64,000 bases of DNA from Saprospiraceae bacterium (GTDB lineage: Bacteria; Bacteroidota; Bacteroidia; Chitinophagales; Saprospiraceae), in contig JALHQW010000025.1 of NCBI GenBank assembly GCA_022841745.1, positions 34,776-98,775 of the forward strand, given 5' to 3'. Of this stretch, positions 17,308 through 24,985 are shown in pieces; the stretch's first letter is position 1, and every line of letters begins with the position of its first letter. The position numbers and the translations under genes were made by a program. The notes beneath the pieces are model-generated. The model ran no database searches and was not told the origin of the DNA. It saw only the letters and a list, made by a program, of their open reading frames with translations.

Positions 17308-17428
17308 CACTTATCAAGAAAGGCTGAGGGAATGGCCCTATGACGCCTTGACAACCTGTCGAATGCTGGAAATGCTGCGATAAGGTGTCAATTCCAACCC
17401 TGAACCAGATGGTTCGGGATAGATAAGT
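17308..17428 (+). promoter_or_regulatory. SAM-I (S-box) riboswitch aptamer
   Basis: P1 is formed by CTTATC (17310-17315) and GATAAG (17422-17427). Between them lie the conserved S-box core segments: AAGAAAGGCTGAGGGA (kink-turn side), TGGCCCTATGACGCC, ACAACC, then AAGGTGTCAATTCC. These match the SAM-I consensus in order and spacing. It binds S-adenosylmethionine and normally switches off methionine or SAM synthesis genes; here it precedes homoserine dehydrogenase. Confidence 0.96.
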
Positions 17429-17470
17429 CGCTGTGAGTTGTTCAAATACTGGAAGAATTCTCCATCCTTG

Positions 17471-17510
17471 AAAGCTCATCTGGCGACTTGCCAGATGAGC
17501 TTTTTCATTT
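17471..17510 (+). terminator. Expression-platform terminator of the SAM riboswitch
   Basis: AAAGCTCATCTGGC (17471-17484) pairs with GCCAGATGAGCTTT downstream, followed by TTTCATTTT. Located between the aptamer and the coding start, it is the expected OFF structure when SAM is bound. Confidence 0.9.
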
Positions 17511-17633
17511 TGGCAAGGCATCACATTTTGTCATTTCTTGAAGATTGTTGGTTTTTATTGGACGGTCGTTCATTCAACAATTTCAAACACTGGGAACCTG
17601 GACTTCAGGCGCCTCCCAAATTCCAACTGAGTT

Positions 17634-18854
17634 ATGTCAAATCAAAAAAAAATGAACATCGGCCTATTTGGCTATGGTGTGGTCGGGAGTGCTGTTTATA
17701 ATGTTTTGAACCATACGCCTACACTTATGGCGTCCGTGGTAAAAATTTGCATAAAGAACCCTGAAAAGCAAAGGGACATTAAGCCAGGGATGTTCACTAT
17801 TGACCGTAGGGAACTGCTCGACAATCCAGCTATTAACGTCATAGTTGAAATGACGGATGATGCTGAAGCGGCATTTCAAATAGTTAAGGAAAGCCTTCAA
17901 AAAGGAAAAGCAGTAGTGACCGCCAACAAGAAAATGGTGGCAAACCATCTGCCAGAACTCATTGAATTGCAAAGCCTTTACAACACACCATTGCTTTATG
18001 AATCGGCCTGTTGCGCAAGTATTCCGGTTATCCGAAACTTGGAAGAATACTATGACAATGACTTGTTGCATGGCGTTGAGGGGATCATCAACGGAAGCAC
18101 AAACTACATCCTGTCAAAAATTTTCAACGAAAACCTCTCTTACGAAGAAGCATTGAAGAAGGCCCAAGAACTGGGTTTTGCGGAAAGCGACCCTTCCCTC
18201 GATGTCGAAGGCCATGATGCACTCAACAAGCTATGCCTTTTGCTTGTCCATGCCTATGGCGTGATAGCGCACCCCACTGTTTTGCTATGCCACGGCATCC
18301 ATAGGCTTAACCACATTGATAGGGAAGTGGCCTCGGCACAGGGCGCACAAATCAAATTGGTGGCAAGGGCCGTGAAACAGCAGAATGGAGAGGTAGCGGC
18401 TTTTGTGCTACCTCAATTTGTGAAGCCACCTCATTTGCTGCACACGGTCAGAAATGAGTACAACGGGGTCGTACTGACGAGCGCCTTGGCCGACGAGCAG
18501 TTCTTTTATGGAAAAGGTGCAGGTGGATTCCCAACAGCTTCGGCCATTCTTGCCGACCTTTCGGCCTTGCGATACGATTATCGGTACGAATACAAAAAAC
18601 TGTTGCTTCAAGAACCATCTGTACTTGCAGCAGATGTCAAATTGAACGTTTATGTAAGCTTTCAGGATTGGCAGTTGCTTCCAGTTGATGCTTTTGAAGA
18701 AATACATGAATACTATTCCGGCAAGTCTTTCCATTACCGAAAGGGCGTGGTTTCCATGAAAAAGCTAAAGGGAAGTGATTGGTGGAAACAGCCTGGCGTA
18801 TCGCTAATCCTTCAAGAAGATGCCATCCTCAAAAGTCCAAGCGTAATTGTATAG
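17634..18854 (+). CDS. hom: Homoserine dehydrogenase
   Basis: 406 residues. N-terminal Rossmann motif IGLFGYGVVGSAVYNVL, then VTANKKMVA and the homoserine dehydrogenase catalytic region INGSTNYILSKIF...AQELGFAESDPSLDVEGHDALNKL. It reduces aspartate semialdehyde to homoserine, the branch point for methionine and threonine. The ATG at 17634 is chosen; 17652 (MNIGLFGYG) is possible. No aspartate kinase is fused. SAM-I control implies that this copy is dedicated to methionine synthesis. metX/metB-type partners are not adjacent, since the next gene is on the other strand. Confidence 0.95.
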   Translation: MSNQKKMNIGLFGYGVVGSAVYNVLNHTPTLMASVVKICIKNPEKQRDIKPGMFTIDRRELLDNPAINVIVEMTDDAEAAFQIVKESLQKGKAVVTANKKMVANHLPELIELQSLYNTPLLYESACCASIPVIRNLEEYYDNDLLHGVEGIINGSTNYILSKIFNENLSYEEALKKAQELGFAESDPSLDVEGHDALNKLCLLLVHAYGVIAHPTVLLCHGIHRLNHIDREVASAQGAQIKLVARAVKQQNGEVAAFVLPQFVKPPHLLHTVRNEYNGVVLTSALADEQFFYGKGAGGFPTASAILADLSALRYDYRYEYKKLLLQEPSVLAADVKLNVYVSFQDWQLLPVDAFEEIHEYYSGKSFHYRKGVVSMKKLKGSDWWKQPGVSLILQEDAILKSPSVIV

Positions 18855-18861
18855 GAGGGTG

Positions 18862-18903
18862 TGGGAGGAGAGGGGAAAAATGATTTTTTCCTCCCTCCTC
18901 CCA
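18862..18903. repeat. G/A-rich long hairpin between convergent genes
   Basis: TGGGAGGAG...GGGAAAAA pairs with TTTTTTCC...CTCCTCCCA around a short loop; it follows the hom stop by 8 bp. It probably terminates both convergent transcripts. A closely similar hairpin occurs at 37381-37425. Confidence 0.65.
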
Positions 18904-18917
18904 TATTTTACAGCATT

Positions 18918-20111
18918 TCACCTAATCACACGGCTTCTGGCAATTTTCTCCTTAACAATGGGCTTCAGCAAATCTGCCGCTTGCAACACAAGCGCCTCGC
19001 TGGAAGGGAAGGGCCGTGGCTGGTTGCCTATTTTCCTTTTTGAATCTTCAGTCAACGCTCGCTTGTCCCCATCAAATTTAGCTGCATAGTTTTCAAAAAT
19101 AGCATCAACGGCCAACGGCTCGGTATGGATGATTTCACGGGCTGCATTGTCGAAAAACTCCAATTTTCCACCAACATGCGCTGCCTTGTGCTGATAGGAC
19201 TCGAATACCCTTGCCTTAATCAGTACCTTTTTAGGAATCTTGATGTCGTTGCCAGCTGAGTCCTTCATCACATTGCCTTTGGAGTCGAGCACATATTCCC
19301 AGCCTTCTTCAATGGTCTTGTCATCAATATACTCTCGCTCCTTGACCAAGTCAGGAGATACCTCAATTTGGGTTAACCGCATTACAACCGTGTAGTCATA
19401 CTTGCGTGCTGCATCGGGATTGAGGTGGACTTGCCGCCAATCCGAGTCAAGGTCTCGCACGCTGATTCGCTTTATTTCCCGCTCAAAGTCTCTGGGCAAG
19501 ATGGTGCGGCTATCGTTTTCCATTTTGAACAGCACGTAGTGTGTTCCAAGTTCTCTGGCTCTCAACATCAGTTTTTCTTCGTCCTTGTAGGATTTGTAGT
19601 AGCGCTGAATGTCCTCGAAGTTTTCGTATGCGGTTCTAGCAGCTTGCTTGTCGCCCCGCTCTGCTTCTGCCAAATACCGCTTGCCTTCGGAGTAATAAAA
19701 GTCTGCTGCTTTCTTTTTGGAGTCCAGTTCCAATTCTTCCACCTTGACGAATTTGAAGTCGGCTTTGTAACCATCACTTGCATAAAGCGGAAGCAGTGGC
19801 TCAATCATTTCCTGCCTGAGTTTGATGCGGCGATGTATTCGGTTGATTTCCACCCAGTTTTCGGTTCGTCCCTCTTTTTCAAGCACTTTAACATCTCGCA
19901 TGTCTTGGGTGGTTACCCTTGCGAATGCGTTTTCCAGCGCCTTGACGTGCTTCAGTTTTTTCTTCTTCTTGCCCGACAACTTCTTGATGCTTGCTGAAAT
20001 AGCGCCTTCGTAGTTGCCTCGCTCCAATAATTTTTCGGGCCTTGAACAACTGCCCAGTATCAACAGGGCAGTGAGTAAAAACAGGACGGGTTTTAATGAT
20101 GTTGCTAACAT
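18918..20111 (-). CDS. Lipoprotein of unknown function (397 aa)
   Basis: The signal peptide ends in lipobox ILGSC (Cys22). It begins SRPEKLLERGNYEGAISASIKKLSGKKKKK, which looks like a TPR-style helical repeat. A helical middle (residues about 120-170, AADFYYSEGKRYLAEAERGDKQAARTAYENFEDI) also looks TPR-like, and a C-terminal beta-rich region (from about 235, YDYTVVMRLTQIEVSPD) lies before a helical tail. I see no enzyme motif. It is probably a periplasm-facing or surface lipoprotein of a conserved Bacteroidota family. The stop lies 15 bp from the hairpin shared with hom. Confidence 0.8.
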   Translation of the reverse strand: MLATSLKPVLFLLTALLILGSCSRPEKLLERGNYEGAISASIKKLSGKKKKKLKHVKALENAFARVTTQDMRDVKVLEKEGRTENWVEINRIHRRIKLRQEMIEPLLPLYASDGYKADFKFVKVEELELDSKKKAADFYYSEGKRYLAEAERGDKQAARTAYENFEDIQRYYKSYKDEEKLMLRARELGTHYVLFKMENDSRTILPRDFEREIKRISVRDLDSDWRQVHLNPDAARKYDYTVVMRLTQIEVSPDLVKEREYIDDKTIEEGWEYVLDSKGNVMKDSAGNDIKIPKKVLIKARVFESYQHKAAHVGGKLEFFDNAAREIIHTEPLAVDAIFENYAAKFDGDKRALTEDSKRKIGNQPRPFPSSEALVLQAADLLKPIVKEKIARSRVIR

Positions 20112-20305
20112 GGCTTATGTCGTTTTGATGGACTAATTAGGTTTCGTGTAAGCAATGTAAATAGGTTAGTCACCCAGCCCTACTAAGGAATGGTTAATTT
20201 CCCAACCGCTTTTGTTAAGATCGCCTACAAAACCCAGGCAACTGTTAAATGAAGTTATTTAGGCGGATTTTTGTAACAAAAAACAGGGGGTATCTGTCTA
20301 ATTGC

Positions 20306-21553
20306 TCAGCTTTTTTCTTCCCAAACCAGGGCGATGTGGACAATAGAGCGAACTGCTGCTTCCATGTCTTGCACTGAAACCCATTCATGTTTAGAGTGGA
20401 AAGCATGTTCACCAGCGAAGATATTCGGGCAAGGCAAACCCAAGTATGATAACCTTGAACCATCGGTGCCACCTCGAATGGCAGAAGGGATTGGTTTCAA
20501 TCCAGCCCTTTTAATCCCCTCGATAGCGTTGGCCATTATCGCAGGTTCTTGGTCAAGGATTTTTTTCATGTTACGGTACTGCTCGATCACCTTGAACTCA
20601 GCGTGTGAGTTTGGGTATTTCTTCATTACTTTTTCCATGGTTTTGCGGAGCACATTAGCATGTTCTTTCAACTTGCTGTCTTCAAAGTCTCGGATGATAA
20701 AACGGATGGTCGCTTTTTCAGCCATGCCATCCATCACTACTGGGTGGACAAAGCCGTCCCGCCCGCTGGTTGATTCAGGGGTGAGTTTGTCTTTTGGGAG
20801 GGCGGACACTATTTCGCTGGCAATCTTGATGGCATTTTCCATCTTGCCTTTTGCATACCCAGGGTGGGCACTTACACCATGTATGGTAATCAGCACTGCA
20901 TCTGCCGAGAAGGTTTCGTCTTCGAGGCTTCCAGCTTTTTCGCCATCCACGGTGTAAGCGTATTTAGCTCCCAATTTCTTTAAGTCCACTTTGTCACCCC
21001 CCCTACCTATCTCCTCGTCTGGCGTAAAGAGGATTTTGATTTCACCATGTTTCAAACTTGGGTTTGCCATCAAAAAATTAGCAGCATCCATAATTTCAGC
21101 AACGCCCGCCTTGTTGTCGGCGCCCAATAGGGTAGTGCCACTCGCTGTGACGACATCATTGCCTATCTGGTCAGCGAGGTTGGGGTGGTCCTTTAGCCGG
21201 ATTACCTGCGTCGTGTCATCTGGTAGCACCAAGTCTTGGCCTTGGTAGTTTTTATGGACAATAGGTTTGACGTTTTCGCCACTGCTATCAGGCGAGGTGT
21301 CCATGTGGGAACAAAAGCAAATAACAGGCACTTGCTTATCTGAGGTAGCGGGTATCGTAGCATAAACATAGCCATACTTGTCAAGTTTGGCGTCGGCCAC
21401 GCCCATGGACTTGAGTTCCTTCACCAACAGTTTGCCCAGGTTTTTTTGTTTTTCAGTGGAAGGAATGGTTGTGGAAGCTGCGTCAGATTGGGTGTCAATT
21501 ATCACATACCGCAGGAAGCGGTCGAGGACGGTGTGTTCAATTTTTAGCGACAT
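20306..21553 (-). CDS. pepT: Peptidase T (tripeptide aminopeptidase, M20B)
   Basis: 415 residues, typical length. The first metal motif ICFCSHMDTSPDSSG carries His and Asp, LLGADNKAGVAEIM the bridging Asp, and LFTPDEEIGRGGD the catalytic Glu and metal Glu. IRGGTDGSRLSYLGLPCPNIFAGEHAFHSKHEWV carries the C-terminal ligands. It is a cytosolic dizinc aminopeptidase that removes N-terminal residues from tripeptides. There is no signal peptide. Confidence 0.97.
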   Translation of the reverse strand: MSLKIEHTVLDRFLRYVIIDTQSDAASTTIPSTEKQKNLGKLLVKELKSMGVADAKLDKYGYVYATIPATSDKQVPVICFCSHMDTSPDSSGENVKPIVHKNYQGQDLVLPDDTTQVIRLKDHPNLADQIGNDVVTASGTTLLGADNKAGVAEIMDAANFLMANPSLKHGEIKILFTPDEEIGRGGDKVDLKKLGAKYAYTVDGEKAGSLEDETFSADAVLITIHGVSAHPGYAKGKMENAIKIASEIVSALPKDKLTPESTSGRDGFVHPVVMDGMAEKATIRFIIRDFEDSKLKEHANVLRKTMEKVMKKYPNSHAEFKVIEQYRNMKKILDQEPAIMANAIEGIKRAGLKPIPSAIRGGTDGSRLSYLGLPCPNIFAGEHAFHSKHEWVSVQDMEAAVRSIVHIALVWEEKS

Positions 21554-21724
21554 TTTCGTTGAATTTGATGGTCATTAAAAAGGAGTTGGGGAAAAACGCT
21601 GCAAATTAATGACTTGCTGGGTGAATCTCCTGCAGACATTTGGCAGTTGAACACAGAATAGGTCAATGACCGATTGATTTAATTTACGTTAACAAAATAT
21701 TAATCAAGTAACAAGCATCATTCT

Positions 21725-21732
21725 TACCTTTG
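21725..21732 (+). promoter_or_regulatory. -7 element (TACCTTTG) of the 21956 lipoprotein gene
   Basis: TACCTTTG followed by CGTACG fits the -7 consensus. The implied leader is about 215 nt and contains short inverted repeats, e.g. TTACAAG/CTTGTA near 21820-21850. No good -33 box. Confidence 0.4.
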
Positions 21733-21955
21733 CGTACGTTTTCAAGGCAAAAAATTGATGGGCTGCAAAATATTTGCAAAAAATAATGAACAAAACCGGT
21801 TTGTGACCTCTTCTAAGGTTACAAGTCTTAACCGACGATACAGCTTGTAGAGTATTAAGTATTTGACAAAAGGAAATCACTCAAACAAACCCAAAAGTCA
21901 GAAATAAGACCTACAAGCCTTAAACCATTTTCATTTAACTAAATTAACTTTCAAC
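21733..21955 (+). other. Long 5' leader, no gene seen
   Basis: About 220 bp between the promoter-like motif and the lipoprotein start. Two weak hairpins (GTGACCT/AGGTTAC and TTACAAG/CTTGTA) are the only structure; no known riboswitch signature. Confidence 0.3.
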
Positions 21956-22879
21956 ATGAAAAAAATTCTTTGGATTTTCTCCAGTGCAATTTTGCTCTCA
22001 ACTGCGATTCTTTCTACTGGTTGTGGAGAGGAAGGAACAGATGACCCAAAACTTAGCCCAGTAGTTGTGATTACAGATGGACCGGAGCCAGCAACTGTGG
22101 TTCAAGATGCAGGAACCGTTGTTACAGTTACTGTAGAGGCAACAAAAGGCACTGACGCCTTGAAATCCGTTACTGTGTATGGAGGCGATACTAAGGTTGG
22201 AATTGACGACCTTACTATTGATGGTGTTCCTGCAGCTGCAAACCCAGTTTTGATCACCAGCCCAACTGATGTAATGACCTGGGAAATCGGTGTTCATGTT
22301 CACGCTGCTGCTGGTACAGCAACCTATAGGGTGGTTGTAGGCGATGACGGCGGACTTGAAGATGAGGCGAGCTTTGATGTAACAGTAGAAGCTCCTATCG
22401 AAAATACCCTCACTGGTGTTTTATTTAATGCCGCTGGCCCTGCTGGCACTGGTGGCTTAGATCTTGACACTGGCAATGGTACTGGTAGTTCTGCCACAGA
22501 ATCAGAACTTCGTGACATGGGTATTGACTCCCTCGCTGGCTCTGGCGACAACTGGCGTCGTCGTATCGGTGGTATCAATGGTGCGAACATCCGCTTTGCT
22601 GGCAATGGCACAGTTGAGTTTGGTGACGTTGCATCCAAAGAAGCTATTGTAGCATTGTATGATGGTGCTGATGAACTTCAAGCTGCCAATACCTATACCA
22701 CAGGCAATATCGACAAGTGGGGTAACTTCAAAGTTTCTGGCACTGTACAAATAGGTGACGTATTCGTTGTGTACAAAAGCTCAACGGAGACTTATTACCT
22801 TGTTGAGGTAACGGATGTTGAAGAGAACACTGGCCTTGGCGACAACGATGACAATTACACGCTTTCAATCAAGTATTGA
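21956..22879 (+). CDS. Lipoprotein of unknown function with an Ig-like domain (307 aa)
   Basis: The lipoprotein signal has Cys23 in LSTGC followed by GEEGTDDPK, an acidic flexible linker. Residues about 35-145 (VVVITDGPEPATVVQDAGTVVTVTVEATKG...ASFDVTV) form a bacterial Ig-like beta-sandwich. The C half (from LTGVLFNAAGPAG) is Gly/Asp-rich and ends in beta strands. It lacks the T9SS sorting domain and any catalytic motif. It is likely a surface or periplasmic lipoprotein. Transcribed alone with a strong terminator after the stop. Confidence 0.75.
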   Translation: MKKILWIFSSAILLSTAILSTGCGEEGTDDPKLSPVVVITDGPEPATVVQDAGTVVTVTVEATKGTDALKSVTVYGGDTKVGIDDLTIDGVPAAANPVLITSPTDVMTWEIGVHVHAAAGTATYRVVVGDDGGLEDEASFDVTVEAPIENTLTGVLFNAAGPAGTGGLDLDTGNGTGSSATESELRDMGIDSLAGSGDNWRRRIGGINGANIRFAGNGTVEFGDVASKEAIVALYDGADELQAANTYTTGNIDKWGNFKVSGTVQIGDVFVVYKSSTETYYLVEVTDVEENTGLGDNDDNYTLSIKY

Positions 22880-22906
22880 TAAGCGCTTAGAAAATAAGTA
22901 TTCAAG

Positions 22907-22936
22907 ATGCCCGGTGGTAATTCACCGGGCATTTTG
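22907..22936 (+). terminator. Rho-independent terminator
   Basis: Perfect 10-bp stem ATGCCCGGTG (22907-22916) / CACCGGGCAT (22923-22932) followed by TTTTGCTTTT. Confidence 0.9.
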
Positions 22937-23046
22937 CTTTTTAACACCCCGTTAACATTCGTTGGAAACCCGTTGTGCAAAGCTGGGCATGGCTTTCGCT
23001 TAAATTTGCACAACAATTGCGGAGGTTTTCTAATTGAAAAAATCCC

Positions 23047-23054
23047 TAATTTTG
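23047..23054 (+). promoter_or_regulatory. -7 element (TAATTTTG) of the DUF1573 gene
   Basis: TAATTTTG followed by CACCGC, 55 bp ahead of the ATG at 23109. A second copy of the same consensus (TAAATTTG) lies at 23001-23008. Confidence 0.45.
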
Positions 23055-23108
23055 CACCGCTGATACAAAGCGCACAAAAAAATTTATCATCACAAAAAAA
23101 TTAAGAAG

Positions 23109-23687
23109 ATGTTGAAGCAATTCAAACTTGGTTTACTCACAGTTCTTACTGTAGCTGCACTTTCAAGTTGCAAAAACGATGGTGCTGATACTGCTGCCAC
23201 CGATACCGCTGCAGTTCCAACTACCACAGAAGGTGGAATCACTGCTACCCCAACTGCTGACCCTAATGCTGCAGTAGCACAGCCTGGCGCTGAAACTCCT
23301 GCTGCTCCTACTGGTCCTACGACAACCATGACTTTTGCAGAGACCGAGTTCAACTTCGGAAAGGTAAAGGCTGGTGAGAAAGTACAGCACGAATACGTTT
23401 TCAAGAACACAGGCAAAGAGCCGCTTGTTATCAGCAATGCAAAAGGTAGCTGTGGCTGCACGGTTCCTGAGTGGCCGAAAGAGCCAATTGCACCTGGAGC
23501 ATCTGGCAAGATCAAGGTAGAGTTTGATAGCAAAGGCAAGAGTGGACCAAATTCCAAGCAGGTAACCATCACTGCCAACACTGACCCACCTCAGTCTATC
23601 ATCTACATCAAAGGTGACGTTATTGGAGATCCAGCTGCTGCTGCACCTGCACCTGCCGCTGGTGGTACTGCACCACAGAAGCAATAA
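23109..23687 (+). CDS. DUF1573-domain lipoprotein
   Basis: 192 residues. Lipoprotein signal with Cys21 (ALSSC), then an Ala/Thr/Pro-rich linker (about residues 25-75) and one DUF1573 Ig-like domain: FAETEFNFGKVKAGEKVQHEYVFKNTGKEPLVISN, AKGSCGCTVPEWP and the closing GKIKVEFDSKGK. The C-terminal tail is again Ala/Pro-rich (AAAAPAPAAGGTAP). DUF1573 proteins are common in Bacteroidota envelopes with no established biochemical role. Single-gene unit flanked by a promoter motif and a terminator. Confidence 0.9.
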   Translation: MLKQFKLGLLTVLTVAALSSCKNDGADTAATDTAAVPTTTEGGITATPTADPNAAVAQPGAETPAAPTGPTTTMTFAETEFNFGKVKAGEKVQHEYVFKNTGKEPLVISNAKGSCGCTVPEWPKEPIAPGASGKIKVEFDSKGKSGPNSKQVTITANTDPPQSIIYIKGDVIGDPAAAAPAPAAGGTAPQKQ

Positions 23688-23710
23688 TCTTATTGATTAA
23701 TAAATGACGA

Positions 23711-23745
23711 AAGCCCGTACGACTCGATGTTGTACGGGCTTTTCT
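23711..23745 (+). terminator. Rho-independent terminator
   Basis: 10-bp stem AAGCCCGTAC (23711-23720) / GTACGGGCTT (23732-23741) followed by TTCTGTT, 24 bp after the stop. Confidence 0.85.
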
Positions 23746-23841
23746 GTTGGGATGCTTGAAAATCTGTTTGTTTCGAAATGCAAAATGGTGCGAATTCTTC
23801 AAAAACTCAGTTATTTGCACTCCAATGCCTAAATCCACGTT

Positions 23842-24777
23842 ATGCTTAAAGAAACTGCACAAACCACTTCTCATATCCTAATGGTTCGCCCGGCCAATTT
23901 TGGCTTTAATGAAGAAACTGCCTCCAGCAATGCTTTCCAATCCAATGATAAGCTGCTTTCCAATGCCGAAATAAGCAGACTCGCCGTCGCAGAATTTGAT
24001 GCAATGGTAGCAAAGCTGAGAAACGTTGGAGTGGACGTTATCACATTTGAGGACACCAACCGTCCGTTAAAGCCCGATGCAGTATTCCCCAACAATTGGG
24101 TGACTTTTCACCAAAACGCTACCATTGTTACCTATCCAATGTATGCACCGGTGCGGCGATTAGAGCGACGGGACGACATAATCAAGGGGATACAAGATCG
24201 GTTCAGGGTTGAACAAAAAATCCAGTTGCAGGAGTATGAAGAGATTGACCAATACTTAGAGGGCACCGGCAGCATGATCATTGACAGGCCCAATAAGCTT
24301 GTCTATGCCTGCCTAAGCGCAAGAACACATCCAGATTTGCTGTTGCGATATTGCAAATTGATGGGATACACTGCAGTCCCATTTCATGCGGTGGATGGCA
24401 ATTCAATCGAGATCTACCATACCAATGTGATGATGGCCTTGGGGGAATCATTTGTTGTGATTTGTATGGAAACCGTACAAAGTGAGATTGAAGAAGAAAT
24501 GCTCCGTAACAAGTTTGCTGCAACAGGAAAGGAGATCATTGAAATAACCTTGGAGCAGATGTTGAACTTTGCGGGCAATATGCTACAAGTTAGCAATGAA
24601 AAGGGCGAGACTTTTTTAGTGATGTCAGGTAGGGCCTTTGAATCCTTGACCGATGCGCAAATTGCCCAGATCAGTAAGCACACCAATATCCTTTCAGCAC
24701 CAATTCCTACCATTGAAACCTACGGTGGCGGCAGTGTGCGTTGCATGATGGCAGAGGTGTTTCTTCCATTGAAATAG
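23842..24777 (+). CDS. CtlX-like amidinotransferase-family hydrolase (citrulline/arginine metabolism)
   Basis: 311 residues of the pentein (guanidino-modifying) fold. Typical segments are MVRPANFGFNEETASSNAFQ, PDAVFPNNWVTFH (substrate-binding Asp/Asn), LEGTGSMIIDRPNKLVYACLSARTH (catalytic Glu region), IYHTNVMMALGE (catalytic His) and YGGGSVRCMMAEVF (catalytic Cys). This is the arrangement of CtlX, a citrulline-utilising hydrolase of the DDAH/arginine deiminase superfamily. Exact substrate is inferred from the family. Transcribed alone. Confidence 0.85.
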   Translation: MLKETAQTTSHILMVRPANFGFNEETASSNAFQSNDKLLSNAEISRLAVAEFDAMVAKLRNVGVDVITFEDTNRPLKPDAVFPNNWVTFHQNATIVTYPMYAPVRRLERRDDIIKGIQDRFRVEQKIQLQEYEEIDQYLEGTGSMIIDRPNKLVYACLSARTHPDLLLRYCKLMGYTAVPFHAVDGNSIEIYHTNVMMALGESFVVICMETVQSEIEEEMLRNKFAATGKEIIEITLEQMLNFAGNMLQVSNEKGETFLVMSGRAFESLTDAQIAQISKHTNILSAPIPTIETYGGGSVRCMMAEVFLPLK

Positions 24778-24911
24778 TCACAGAGGATTAGGTGGGCGCA
24801 ATGGTTTTAATCCTTTTCTGAACAACATCCATTGGTTTCAAAAAACCAATTGTTTGACCTTTAATTTTCTTTCTTGGTATTGATAGAAGCTGCATTCATC
24901 TATAAAAAACC

Positions 24912-24939
24912 TTTGTCCTTGAACGTCAATCTATCTTCG
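24912..24939 (+). promoter_or_regulatory. Possible promoter of the SppA gene
   Basis: TTTG (24912-24915) and TATCTTCG (24932-24939), one mismatch to TAnnTTTG, with a 16-bp gap. Located 46 bp before the ATG. Confidence 0.35.
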
Positions 24940-24985
24940 ACGTTCTAATAGTTCCAAGTAATTTAAATAAAAATAAAGCGCATAA

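Noticed and set aside
22907..23104. 65-codon plus-strand ORF before the DUF1573 gene
   Set aside because: It begins inside a terminator stem and runs through two promoter-like -7 boxes.
23090..23684. Two long minus-strand ORFs over the DUF1573 gene
   Set aside because: Low-complexity Ser/Ala/Val-rich shadows produced by the Ala/Pro/Thr-rich linker codons of the real gene.
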